From assembly GCF_000005505.3 (NCBI RefSeq), contig NC_016131.3:44911355-44975354 (forward strand): a stretch of 64,000 nucleotides of DNA, written 5' to 3'. The stretch comes from Brachypodium distachyon (taxonomy: Eukaryota > Streptophyta > Magnoliopsida > Poales > Poaceae). The notes below the pieces were generated by a model. The model made no database searches. It was not told where the DNA came from and worked only from the letters and a program-made list of their open reading frames with translations. Position 1 is the stretch's first letter. Each line of letters opens with the position of its first letter. The position numbers were made by a program, and so were the translations under genes. Of the stretch, positions 11,743 through 22,367 are shown in pieces.

Positions 11743-13444
11743 TACTAATATTTAAGGATTGTGATGATTTGTCTCGCCATATTGTTCTCTTATTTTGTGT
11801 TTCTACTTCTTGACTAAATTATTTTGTCGCCCTCTTCTCGGGAGCCCCGTGCTGGTGCTTCCACGCCCCCCCACCCCCCCCCCCCCTCCCCCATATGACA
11901 CTGCATCTCATATTGCTCCAAGTAAAAGCGAATGAAATTAGAGAATATGTGTCGACACTGACACTCTAAAATTCTTATGCCCAAGAAACTCTAACAAAAG
12001 ATCTGTTTCCAAAAACATGGTTATTTTAAAGTTAACACATTTACGTGTTATTGTTCCCAAAAACATGGTTATTTTAAAGTTAACTCATTTTTAACAACGA
12101 CAAAGACCAAAATAATATCTAGCCATAGGTCATACAGATAGTCGATCACATTATATGTAAATTTTTCACAATTTACGTAAATAAGGTCTGCTCTCTCTCA
12201 GAGAAAGAAGTATGCGAAGGCTTAGGAGTAATTAAAAATAGATATAGCTAGATAACAAATATAATATCTGTCCGAACAGTTACGTGAGGTCAGAGAGAGG
12301 CGATTTCCAGGAACCTCAAGGCGGATAGGTTTTCCACACCCTCTGCTGACAGCACTGTCGGCTGCCCCGCCTTCGATGGCTTTCGTGGCCTTGGATGTCC
12401 GGCTCATCTCGGCCGATGGCAGGCGGATGGATCTACTGTTTCTTGTTATAGATTATTTTTTCGATGTCTTCTTTAAGATGGTGAGACGGCAGCGACATCT
12501 TGTGGTCATAAAGAAGGTCATCCCTGTCATGTCGTCGCTCCGGTGGTGCGCCTAGCGCTGGCGGAGGGAATGTGGAACTGTTTTTCCGGTGAATCCCTTC
12601 GGATCCGCTCAATGTTCGTGTTCATTGGTGTGGTTTCAGGTATAACTCTTTTATCTATGATTCTATCTTTTACGATGGTTGCTGCTTTGGTGCACTAGTC
12701 TTGAGGCGTCTTAGTACGACGACTTTTCCATTGTCCTCTGGTTCTTATCTTTGGCAACCTTTTGTCCGGCTCCGGTGAGGAGAGAGGGGGCAAAAATTGT
12801 GTCCCGCCTTCGGCTGGTTCTCGTGCCTGTTGTCATCGCTAGGTCGTTCGAATATCTATTTGTAATTTTTAACATTTTTTGTACTTCTTTGGACGATTGT
12901 TAATAGATCGGTGGCCTTTTGGAAAGGAAGAAAAAAGAGAGAGAGAGAGAGAAGGCTTCGGGTGGCAAAGAAGAGCGAGGCGCAAACTACCAGCAGTGCA
13001 TGACCCGTTTGGCCTTAAACGGCTCCAGCTGTTCCCATCCAAAACCCAGCAGAGAGGCCGTCTGGAGAGAGGAAGGAAGTGGTCAAAACCTCGGCCATTA
13101 ATTCGCCATCGGTTACTTTAGCTGTCAAAAATTAAAAAAAATCTTCATCAGTTACTGGCAGCTCACTACTGCTGTCCGCGCTGTTGGTGCTGGCCTGGCT
13201 TCATCCCCCCTCTCGCTGTGTGCAGGAGGAACAAGACACGGAGGGAGGAGCCCTGAAGACCAACAGGAGTGAAAATTGGGTCAAAAGCGTCCGTTTCTGC
13301 TCGCGAAAAGATGCAGCTAGCGATGAGCGGGCGAGCGAGGAAGGAAACAAAATGGGATTAGGATGAGTTTGACCGGTTGAAGAACCAAGACCTCGCTGGA
13401 TATTTCCTCTTCTGCGTTGCTGATCCCGAGTCGAGCGTTACCAC
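11743..13444. other. Intergenic; upstream region of the START pseudogene
   Basis: No intact gene. A C-rich run lies at 11868-11890 and a GA run at 12929-12950. The stretch 12290-12925 ends in a T-rich tail-like passage and could be a 3' piece of a LINE, but no termini support this. 12950-13444 is the DNA that lay just upstream of the START-domain gene before the CACTA element split it from its TATA box. Confidence 0.35.
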
Positions 13445-13447
13445 TTT

Positions 13448-13472
13448 CACTACTACAAAACGGTCTATATGC
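13448..13472 (+). repeat. CACTA left terminus (before the LINE)
   Basis: The 25 bp from CACTACTACA to CTATATGC are the CACTA end up to the LINE insertion point. The element resumes at 15968-15978 with the duplicated GGTCTATATGC. Confidence 0.9.
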
Positions 13473-15960
13473 TTACAAATTGGAGGATGATAGAGGTCGT
13501 TTCTGTGCTTACAAATTGGATCTAGCGAAAGCTTATGACCGTGTGGATTGGAACTTCTTGCAGGCTGCTATTACAAAGCTCGGATTTGCTAGTATTTGGA
13601 TCGATTGGATCATCACTTGTGTTTCTTCAGTAAACTACAGTGTCTGGTTTAATGGCAAGCTTCTCGAACACTTCCAGCCGTCTAGGGGATTACGACAGGG
13701 TGACCCATTGTCGCCATACTTGTTCTTGATCGAGGCCGAATGCCTATCGCTGCTGCTCCAGAGAGAAATTATGTCTGGTTCCATCCAGCAGCTACATATT
13801 TGCCGCCACAGCCCTGGTATCTCACATATCATTTTTGCTGACGATAGTTTACTTTTCTTCAAAGCTAATCAAGATCAAGCTCAGAAAATTCAGAAAGTGC
13901 TGACGATCTATGAAAAAGGGACAGGACAGTTGTTAAGCAAAGAGAAATGCTCGATTATGATGGGAAATAAATGTTCAGTTGGGAACAGTGCAACCGTCAA
14001 GCAAATTCTGGAAGTTCAATCCACGTGCTTTGAGGCAAAATATTTAGGGCTCCCGGTTCCGGAAGGGAGAATGAAGGATGGAAAATTTCAATCGGTTAAG
14101 GACAAACTGACCAAGCAATGTTCAGACTGGACCGAGAAATATCTCTCTAGTGGTGGCAAGGAGATAATGATTAAATCTGTTCTTCAGGCAATTCCGACGT
14201 ATACTATGAGTATCTTCAAATTCTCTGCTACTTTATGTGAAGATCTATCTAATATATCTCGAGATTTCTGGTAGGGGGATGAGACTAATCATCGCAAGAC
14301 ACACTGGATGAGCTGGGATAAACTTATTAAACCAAAAGCTTATGGTGGTATGAGTTTTAGAGATCTGTGAATCTTCAACCAAGCCCTGTTGGCGAAGCAA
14401 GCATGAGACTCCTGATGTTCCCTGATTCTCTTTGTGCGAGATTACTAAAAGCCAGGTACTACCCACATGGAAAACTCACTGACACCGCTTTCATCCAGAA
14501 CACTTCGCCGGGTTGGCAAGGAATCATGCATGGGTTGGAACTTTTAAAGAAAGGTAATATTTGGCGTATCGGGTCAGGTTCTCAGGTACAAATTTGGAGG
14601 GACAATTGGATACCTCGTGGTCATCTCAAGGTGTCGACCCCTGCTAATAGCTCCCGAATCAGACGTGTTGAGGATCTCATTAACCAGGACAATAACACCT
14701 GGAACACTCAGCTTGTTCAGTCTGTTTTTCATGCTTTTGATGCTCAAGAAATCCTTAAGATCAAGCTGCTACATGCTGGTAACGATGATTTCATCGTGTG
14801 GCATTATGAAAAGTCAGGGATTTTCACAGTTCGCAGTGCGTATCGCCTTGGACTAAATCTGAAACAAAACTTAACTTCCACCGGTGCTAGTGGGTGCCCT
14901 GATAGCGGTAGGAAACTCTGGGACAACATCTGGAAAGCCCCTGTTCCCCCAAAGATTAGAGTCTTTGCTTGGAGATTGGCAACCAACACACTTGCGGTTC
15001 AAGAAAATAGGCATCGTCGTGCTATGGATCTCCTTCCCACTTGTTCAATCTGCGGCATGGCTCTAGAAGATGGATACCATGCTGTCATGGTTTGCACAAA
15101 GGCGAAGGCACTCTGTGATAGTGTTCGTAAGCAGTGGAACCTCCCCCCTGAAGACGTACTCTCCTATACTGGTAAGGACTGGGTTTTATTTTTGCTAGAT
15201 CGAGTCTGCCCTGATTTTCGTGTCAAGCTCCTCTTCTTGTGGTGGCGAGCTTGGCATCTACGAAACGACATCATCTTTGCCAAGGGGGATGCCCTTGTCG
15301 AGGCTTCGGCTCACTTCCTGTTTAACTACCTTGACTCCCTGACCGCGGCGGGCTCTAGTGATCCAGTCATTGATAGTAAAGGTAAAAGGATCCTGAGTGG
15401 TCCGATGAAGCCCGTTGTTACTATATGTCGGACTGAAGACTGGGTAGTACCGGATCAAGGTTTGCTCAAAGTTAATGTCGATGCTAGTTTCCTGGAGTCT
15501 AATAATTCTGCAACATGGGGGGTAGTGATTCGTGATCACAGTGGTAAAGCCTTGGTGTCTGCCTGGAACATCATTACCGATTGCCCAAGTGCTGAGGCAG
15601 CAGAAGCTTTTGCATGTCTTGAAGGCATTAAAATTCTGCGCACGGTGTCTGACCGTCCGGCCATTGTTGAAACTGATTGCCTTGCTGTTTCCTTGGCCAT
15701 CAACTCTTCTACTAAGGATCGCTCGGTCAATTGTGGCACTTATGAGGATATCAAGCTGATAAAGCTCTTTGACCCTTGCATACAAGTCCGTAAGATTAAT
15801 AGATCTTGTAATGCTATAGCCCATGGTATCGCTAGTTGGTGTCGTAGTGTGTGGTGTGGTGGTGTTTTGCGTGACTCTGTGCCGTCCTGTGTGATGAGCC
15901 GGGTTATACGTGATTGTACTCGAACTCCATTATTTCTTAATACACAACCCACTTTCAAAC
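13473..15960 (+). pseudogene. LINE ORF2 remnant: RT, zf-RVT, RNase H
   Basis: The reverse transcriptase part keeps the motif-A region KLDLAKAYDRVDW, the GLRQGDPLSPYLF block and the catalytic FADDSLLFF. It is followed by a zf-RVT region (KLWDNIWKAPVPPKIRVFAW, then C-x2-C and H-x4-C around 15040-15100) and a C-terminal RNase H-like (RVT_3) domain with VNVDAS, an SAEAAEA glutamate and ETD. Breaks visible: TAG at 14272-14274, TGA at 14368-14370 and a 1-bp frameshift near 14403. After that the frame stays open to the A-tail and runs on into CACTA sequence, so the annotated 16175 stop is not native. Codons upstream of 13473 belong to the CACTA tip and host. Such RT fragments are common in plants and serve no host function that I can infer. 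Confidence 0.9.
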
Positions 15961-15967
15961 AAAAAAT
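13473..15967 (+). mobile_element. 5'-truncated LINE (L1-type) inserted in the CACTA end
   Basis: The insert is flanked by GGTCTATATGC at 13462-13472 and 15968-15978. The duplication may reach 16 bp (AAAAC- versus AAAAT-) with a single C/T mismatch at a CpG. The insert starts inside the reverse transcriptase domain and ends in a short A-rich tail (AAACAAAAAA), as expected for target-primed reverse transcription with 5' truncation. ORF1, the endonuclease and the first part of the reverse transcriptase are absent, so it was dead on arrival. Confidence 0.88.
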
Positions 15968-15982
15968 GGTCTATATGCAACG

Positions 15983-16275
15983 GCACATCAGTAACGAGTC
16001 CGGCGTGACCGTTACTGATGAACAACATCAGTGGCCGCAACCGTTACTGATGAACAGAGCGGGGTCTGCCCGTCCCCGCCCAGCCATACATCAGTGGCGC
16101 GCGACCGCCACTGATGAACCATCATACCTCGCGAGATACATCAGTGGCGGTCGGTTAAGAGTCGACCGCCACTGATGAACCATGCATCAGTAATGGTCGC
16201 CCTAACGCGACCATTAATGATGTACCCACTATTATCAGTAACGGTCGCCCAATTCCCGACCGCCACTGATGATCT
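15983..16275. repeat. CACTA left subterminal repeats
   Basis: A dense cluster of CATCAGTAACG/CATCAGTGGCGG and inverted CCGTTACTGATG/CCGCCACTGATG words, usually paired as small hairpins 20-40 bp apart. These are the likely transposase-binding sites. Confidence 0.85.
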
Positions 16276-16280
16276 CGCGG

Positions 16281-16288
16281 TTTAAATA
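16281..16288 (+). promoter_or_regulatory. Probable TATA box of the CACTA transposase unit
   Basis: TTTAAATA follows the last subterminal repeat and precedes a GC-rich leader (16320-16790). The leader runs to a probable intron acceptor TTCTGTTGTAG at 16854-16864. Confidence 0.4.
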
Positions 16289-16864
16289 CGAAGAGCAGAG
16301 CCACAGCTGGTCGCGCTGCGCGGCGTAACGGACAAGTTGCGGCCCCTTCTTCTCAGGCGACGTCGAAGCGCTGCCCGACGGTGCCATGGCCGCCGGCGAG
16401 CCCCCCAAGCAGCCCCTCCTCCCTTCCCCTTCCTTCTCTTCCCCCCCCCCCCCCACGCGCGCGCGCCGGCGGCCGCCGTTTCCATGGCCGACGGGCGGCC
16501 ATGGCCTCCGAGCTCCATTTTTGGAGCGCTGGCGGCCGGCGAGCTCCGATTCTCAACCCCGAAGCTTCCCTCTCCCTCCCGATCTATCTCACCGGCCTCC
16601 AATTTCTCTCCGAAGTTCCCCGATTTCAAATTTTTGAGCTCCAACCGCCGGCGAAAATGCGGCCTCCTCGTCATCGCCCGGAGCTTCCCTCTCCCTTGCG
16701 AGCTCTCTCTCCCTCCCGATCTTTCTCGCCAGCCTCCAATTTCTCTCCGAATGTCTCTAATTTCAAATTTTTAGTTAGCTCCGGTTAATTAACACCTTAA
16801 TCCCCTTGTCAATGATTAGGCTAACTATTTTGCTTTGTTTGTTTTCTTGTGTATTCTGTTGTAG

Positions 16865-19800
16865 ATCGAATGACCGTTCTTGGATGTACGCCAAGGAAAG
16901 AATCAATGCTCGATGGATAACCGAATGGACGGTCTTTTTTAGAGTCGCGAAAGGTGATATGGAACGAAAAGGACTTGTGATGATGCGTTGTCCATGTCGC
17001 AAATGTGGAAACACATGCATGATGAAGCCTAAAGATGTTCAGATGCACGTGCTGGCATCGGGTTTTGTGAAAGGTTATGCTCACTGGACTTGTCACGGGG
17101 AGGATGCGGTTGATGTCGGTAGCGGTAGCGAAGATGATGATGTCCTGCGATATGATCTGGCAAATGATTCTGAGAAAGAAACAAGGGTCGATGAGGAGGC
17201 TAATGTGGAAGGTGACGGAGCTCCACGTGGCAGGATTGCCGAAATGCTAGATGACCCGTACCTACGGGAGCAGCTGGAGGACCCCGAAGATGAGGCAGAG
17301 TCTGCTCAGTTCAAAAAATTGTTGGAGGACGCAAACATGCCCTTGTATGATGGAGCTGGCAAAGAAAACAACGTGCTCAAAGTGACGCTCGAACTTTTGA
17401 GGCTGAAGGCAGCATGATGCTGGTCAGACAAGGGCTTCACGGACTTGTTGAATTACCTTGCTTCGGTTTTTCCACAGCCAAACAAGTTGCCCAAGAGCAC
17501 ATACGAGGCGAAGAAGATTACATGCCCGCTTGGATTAGATTGCGTGAAACATCATTCATGTCCAAACGGCTGCATGGTATACATTGGAGAGTACGAGAAC
17601 CATGAGAGTTGCCACATATGGGGTGCATCGAGATACAAGAAGAAAAACGCCAGAGCTGGCGAAGACGATGGGGAAGAAGTGATGAAGGGCAGGCCGGCAA
17701 AGACTGTTTGGTATCTTAAGGCAGGTGGCCGAGTTGAGCGTTGGATGCAGAACGTTAAGCACGCGAGGTATCTCGTCTATCACGATCCGGCGCAGGCTGC
17801 ATTCGATCCTGACGGGCACTACTGTGTGGAGGAAGCTGGGGTCCTAAGACACCCTGCCGATGGGACTCAGTGGAGGAACTTCGACACGGCATTTCCTGAT
17901 TTTGGGGCAGAGCCCAAAAACCTGAGGATCGCTCTTAGCACTGACGGGATAAATCCTTTCGGAAACATGAACAACAAGCACAGCACATGGCCAATGATCT
18001 TATTTGTCTACAACCTTCCTGCATGGTTAATCATGAAGAGAAAGTACATCCACATGTGCATGCTCATGCAGGGTCCAAAGCAGCTGGGAGCTGACCTAAA
18101 TGTGTATCTGCAGCTAGTGAAGGATGAGCTGAAGCAGCTTTGGAACCCTGGCAGAGTGGTTTGGGACGCAAACAAGAGGGAGTACTTCACGATGAGAGCA
18201 GCGCTTCTGACCTGCGTGCATGACTACCCCGCAAATGGAAATATTTCATGCCAGGTGACACATGGCTACAAGGCCTGTACAAAGTGCGGGGAAAACACGA
18301 CATCGGAGAAGTTGCCCGCTTCATTCAAAATTGTTTACATGGGCCACCGAAAGTGGTTGGATGCTAAAGACCCTTGGAGGGATGCCAAGGAAAGGTTCAA
18401 TGGGAAGACGGAGCACGGGACAGCGCCGAAGGAGAAGTCTGGTATGCAAATCCTCGAAATTGTGAACGATCTTGAAGTTGTCCCCGAAAAGATTGCTGCG
18501 AAGAAATATAAGGAACCTGAAGGCGTCTTGTGGAAAAGGAGGTCCGTATTCTGGCACCTGGAGTACTGGGCACATTTAGAATGCCGCCACAGCATAGATG
18601 TCATGCACGTGGAGAAAAATGTATGCGAGAGCATGCTGGGGTTGCTGATGAACATTCCAGAGAAGACGAAAGATGGACCCAATGCACGGAAGGACCTGGA
18701 TCTCATGTCTATCAGAAAAGAGTTGTGGGGCAAAGATCAAGTGTTGGCAGCCGACAAGAATGGTTTCGTGACGGTGACCACGCGGTGTCATCTTGCATGT
18801 TACAACCTGTACAAAGACGAGTTGCATAGGATGTGCCAGTGCCTACAGGACATTAAAGTCCCATCGAACTACTCGTCAAGCATCAAGCATCTAGTTGACA
18901 TGAAAAGTCACAAGCTATCTGGCATGAAGTCTCACGACAACCATGTCATACTCACTCAGTACTTCCAGTCGCAATCAGAGGTATCATGGAGCCGCACGTA
19001 AGGGAGACAATCATGAAGCTTTCTGACTTCTTCGACAGCATCTCGCAGAAGTCAATCACCGTTAGACGATGCCAGATATTGAAGGATAGTATGATACAGA
19101 TTCTATGCGAGCTCGAGATGTTCTTCCCTCCATCATTCTTCAATATCATGGTCCATCTAATGATCCACATATGCGATGAGATCTTGTCCCTAGGGCCCTC
19201 GTTCCTGCATAACATGTATGGCCCTGAACGATACAACGGGGTTCTGAAGCGCTATGTTCGTAACAGATCGCATTCGGAAGGTAGCATCGTGGAAGGCTTT
19301 AGGGCAGAAGAGTGCATCGAGTTCTGCACGGATTGGTTGGCCGACTAGAAATCAATAAGTGTTCCCGAATCACGGCACAAGAGCAAGCTCGATGGCGAAG
19401 GTGGCCTTGGACATACATACCTTAATGTCTATGGAAGAGGAAGGAAAGCTGACTTTGAAAGAGCACATTTGGTTGTCTTGCAAACTGTCGATTGCTGCCG
19501 GCCTTATCAGGAAATGCACATGGAACAACTGCGAAATGAAAACCCTAAAAGAGGAGAAGTCTGGGTCCACTGGGAGCACAATAAAACATTCGCAGCGTGG
19601 CTGAAGAATTATTGGTACGGCAGGGAGACGACCAATGTATGAGAAGAGACGGTTACATGTTTGTCACGGGAACCTGCTTACCACGTCTCTACTTGGCAAT
19701 CATATGCGATCAACGGCTATAACTTCTACACTGCGTCTCAGGACCGTAAAAGCACATATCAAAATAGTGGTGTAGTCATGACTTCTCAGACCGCGACCGA

Positions 19801-20134
19801 CGACAACAGCAAAACCAAAACGTTCTTCGGTGTTATCGAGGAGATTTGGGAATTGGAGTACTCAATCACAGAGATCCCAATGTTCCGTGTAAGATGGACC
19901 AAAGGTGACAAAGAAGAAAATCACAGGTTCACGACGATGGTGCTATCTCCTGAGATCCCTCGTGAACAAGTTGACGTCAGAAATATCCCGGCAAGAGAGG
20001 AACCATGGGTCTTTGCTAAACAATGCAAGCAGGTTTTCTACATAGACGACCCGGCAAATAAAGGCTGCGTCGTAGTAAGAAGAGGGAAAAGAAGCATTGT
20101 TGGAGTGGACGGAGTTATTTCACAAGAAGACTAA
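16865..20134 (+). pseudogene. CACTA transposase (TnpD/TNP2-like), decayed
   Basis: The domains appear in the family's order. First is a transposase-associated domain (DRSWMY; CPCRKCGNTC; HWTCHGE), about 16870-17100. Next is the TNP2 transposase core (KITCPLGLDC, LSTDGINPFGNM, HSIDVMHVEKNVCESMLG), about 17500-18760. Then come DUF4218 (LCELEMFFPPSFFNIMVHL, FLHNMYGPERYNGVLKRYV) and DUF4216 (YNFYTASQDRKSTYQNSGVV, FFGVIEEIWELEYS), ending at 20134. The reading frame is kept across an in-frame TGA at 17415-17417. A 1-bp loss near 18961-18966 shifts it. Further in-frame stops are TAG 19346-19348 and TGA 19640-19642. An AG acceptor at 16863-16864 suggests an upstream leader exon, so the true start is unknown. 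One of the stops could instead lie in an unrecognised intron, but the homologous protein sequence continues without a gap through each. Confidence 0.88.
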
Positions 20135-20443
20135 GAAGGTTTCCATGATCCGACGACCGCCGCAGATGACAAAGAAGCGGAACGCACGATATTAACGAGG
20201 AAAAGGAGAGGGAAAAGAAGAAGTGATGGGAGCGAGAGCGAGAAAATACCACAAAAATCCTACCTCAGAAGCAGTTCTGCGAGGAGTCAAGTTATGACTT
20301 ACCGAAGGAAGGAGAAGCACTAGTAGTCACATTGTAAAATGTACACGTACTGAATCTTAATGCAAACTTTGTACTAAGTGAAATTATGTGTGATCGATGT
20401 ACTTTTGTGTATGCATGTTAGTACATGGCTTTGTCACTCCCAA

Positions 20444-20575
20444 AATTACTGATGTTTGTACACATCAGTAACGGTCGGGTAACAAGGCGACCGTTACTGA
20501 TGTTCTGTTGAGCATTGCTCACTTGAGCACATCAGTGGCGGACGTTTTGTTCCGCGCCCGTTACTGATGTATATA
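20444..20575. repeat. Internal cluster of CACTA subterminal-type repeats
   Basis: TTACTGATGTTTGTACACATCAGTAACGG and similar inverted words recur between the end of the transposase and a second GC-rich leader. This is an unusual interior position for the subterminal motif. Confidence 0.75.
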
Positions 20576-21012
20576 GGGTATATAAGGGAACACACCGAAA
20601 CACTTAGTCTCGTTCTTGCCTGCGCGTCCTCTCCTAACCCAAGAGACCAGCAGTAGGCGCTTCCCTAACCCTACCGAAGCGCTGCCGGATTTTCGCGCCG
20701 CCGCCGCCGTCGACCCCGCGCTGCCCCGAGCCCGCCAACAGCCTCCTCGTCCTCGCCTCCGTGCCGTCTTCCTCCTCCGCCCTGAGCCCGCGCCTCCCCG
20801 TCCTCGCCCGGAACCCGTCGCCGACGGCCTCGTCGTCCTCGTCCCCGAGCCCGAGCGCTGCCACCCCGCGTCGTCCTCGTCCCCGAGCCCGAGCGCCGCC
20901 ACCCCGCGACGCCGTCTCCCTCCTCACCAAGCCCGCGCCATCTCCCTCCTCCCCGAGCCACAGGTGCGTGCCTCTACCTCCTTCTCCTCTGCCTTCCTCC
21001 CTCTCCTCTGAT
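20565..21012 (+). other. Second promoter/leader-like block inside the CACTA element
   Basis: TATATAGGGTATATAAGGG (about 20570-20588) is TATA-like. It is followed by a very GC-rich tract with several overlapping frames and a 37-bp near-perfect tandem duplication (about 20833-20908, unit beginning CGTCGTCCTCGTCCCCGAGC). The layout mirrors the leader at 16281-16790: repeat cluster, TATA-like box, GC-rich leader, AT-rich DNA. No long frame continues downstream, so any second (TnpA-like) gene is lost or was never complete. Confidence 0.4.
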
Positions 21013-21018
21013 TTAGCT

Positions 21019-21056
21019 TGATTTAGGGTTAGGGTTAGGGTTAGGATTAGGATTTG
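21019..21056. repeat. Short telomere-like TTTAGGG/TTAGGG tract
   Basis: Several GGGTTAG units follow the leader, then degenerate GGATTTAGG copies run to about 21135. It is too short to indicate a former telomere. Such motifs also occur near plant leaders. Confidence 0.5.
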
Positions 21057-21059
21057 TTC

Positions 21060-22012
21060 TTGTTAATTTAGGGTTAGGATTTGTTGCTGTTAATTTAGGG
21101 TTAGAATTTAGGATTTGTTGCTGTTAATTTAGGATTAGCATTGTAGTTTGTAGTAGTAGATAATTTATATCAAATTAGATGTACATTTCCCACCACACAC
21201 CTAGGCATGTATACATTGTGAATTTGATATAGTATTGAGTTAGATGGGCACACATATTGTAATAGCTAATTTGTAACATGGATACATTTTATTTACCATT
21301 GTGAATTTGATATAGTATTGAGTTACAGAGCATTGTAGTGAGCACATTTTACATGATGTTTTATGCATTGTACATGAGTATATGCATTTGATAATATATA
21401 CCACACATCAGTATATGCATTGTAATTTTTTATATGCTATATACATGATGTTTTATATGCTATATACATGTTGTTTTATATGCTATACATTTAGTTTTTT
21501 CGATGCCATACATGTAGTTTTTTATATAGCGGTTTTATATGCTATTTTGGAGAATTGAGTAATGAATTGTAGGCCTGACCATCGTGTCGGGTCATTGGAG
21601 AAGGGGCCGGTCATCGTGCCGAGGGGGTACATATGCGGGTGGGTTTTATGCAGGTTTCGAGCTCCTAGTAGAGAAAATTTGCTAGTTTTTTAGCATTGGT
21701 CATGCCAAAATTTTCGGCCGATATATACTTGATGGTTTTGATGGCATAGGTACGAAATGGGCAAGAGTAGCCAGATACTTTGTAATCAATGTCGTGAAGT
21801 GAGATACTTTCGTATTCTTTATATGCTTTAAATGATGCAGCTTTATATACATTTGTATGGTTTAAATGATGTGATGTGATGTGCTGTGCTGTGATGTGAT
21901 GCGGCTTTTTATGTATTTTTATGTGATGTGCTGTATATACAATCTGTGATGTGCTGTATATACAATTCTGTGTATTTCTGTGGTTTTAATTTTTTTTTAA
22001 ATACCGAAAATG
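21060..22012. other. CACTA interior, AT-rich, no gene
   Basis: Contains runs of related words such as TTTATATGCTATATACATG and GATGTGATGTGCTGTG. No long reading frame or recognisable domain was found. Confidence 0.6.
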
Positions 22013-22240
22013 TATCAGCGTCGGTCACTCGACCGACACTGATGTGGCAACGCGACCGTTACTGATGAATATACATCAGTAACAGTCGTGTCAGCCTGTC
22101 CGCCACTGATGTATATATATATACATCAATAACGGTCACTGCGACAGTTACTGATGATACCCATCATCAGTAACACGAAGTTAGCAACGGCGGCCCCGGC
22201 CGTTACTGATGTTGTTTTTCGACCGTTACTGATAAGCTTT
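22013..22240. repeat. CACTA right subterminal repeats
   Basis: At least eight CATCAGTAACGG/CCGTTACTGATG-type words in both orientations precede the right terminus at 22252. Confidence 0.85.
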
Positions 22241-22262
22241 TCTGTAGTAGTGTTTCTTCGTG

Positions 22263-22270
22263 TATAAATA
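22263..22270 (+). promoter_or_regulatory. TATA box of the START-domain gene
   Basis: TATAAATA, about 100 bp upstream of the ATG at 22368. A pyrimidine-rich CT repeat (22318-22340) lies in the inferred leader. The CACTA element ends 10 bp upstream, separating this core promoter from all older upstream elements. Confidence 0.7.
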
Positions 22271-22367
22271 GGAGCAAAGGCCGGCCAAAGATCTCACAGC
22301 ACAGCACAACACAACAATCTCTCTCTCTCTCTTTCTTATCCTTCTTCGTTCTCCCAAAGAGAGAGAG

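Larger units (their letters stand above)
13448..22252 (+). mobile_element. CACTA (En/Spm) DNA transposon, nested with a LINE
   Basis: The left end reads CACTACTACAAAACGG and the right end is the inverse of CACTACTACAGAAAAGC. The 3-bp host duplication TTT (13445-13447, 22253-22255) is the size CACTA transposases make. Subterminal regions carry many direct and inverted CATCAGTAACGG/CATCAGTGGCGG units, the usual transposase-binding architecture. A TNP2-type transposase with DUF4218 and DUF4216 domains reads left to right but is broken by nonsense and frameshift changes. Total span is 8.8 kb, of which about 2.5 kb is a LINE inserted 25 bp from the left tip. The ends look intact, so it might be mobilised in trans, although the LINE disrupts the left subterminal spacing. 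Confidence 0.95.

Noticed and set aside
13417..13472. N-terminal extension of the LINE reverse transcriptase frame starting at 13417
   Set aside because: This part reads through host DNA and the CACTA terminus. The LINE starts at about 13473.
16337..16788. Several overlapping 80-145 codon frames in the CACTA leader
   Set aside because: GC-rich low-complexity DNA is open in many frames on both strands. No domain or consistent start was found.
21019..21135. Interstitial telomere
   Set aside because: Only a few imperfect TTTAGGG/TTAGGG units inside a CACTA element. More likely a leader-associated motif.
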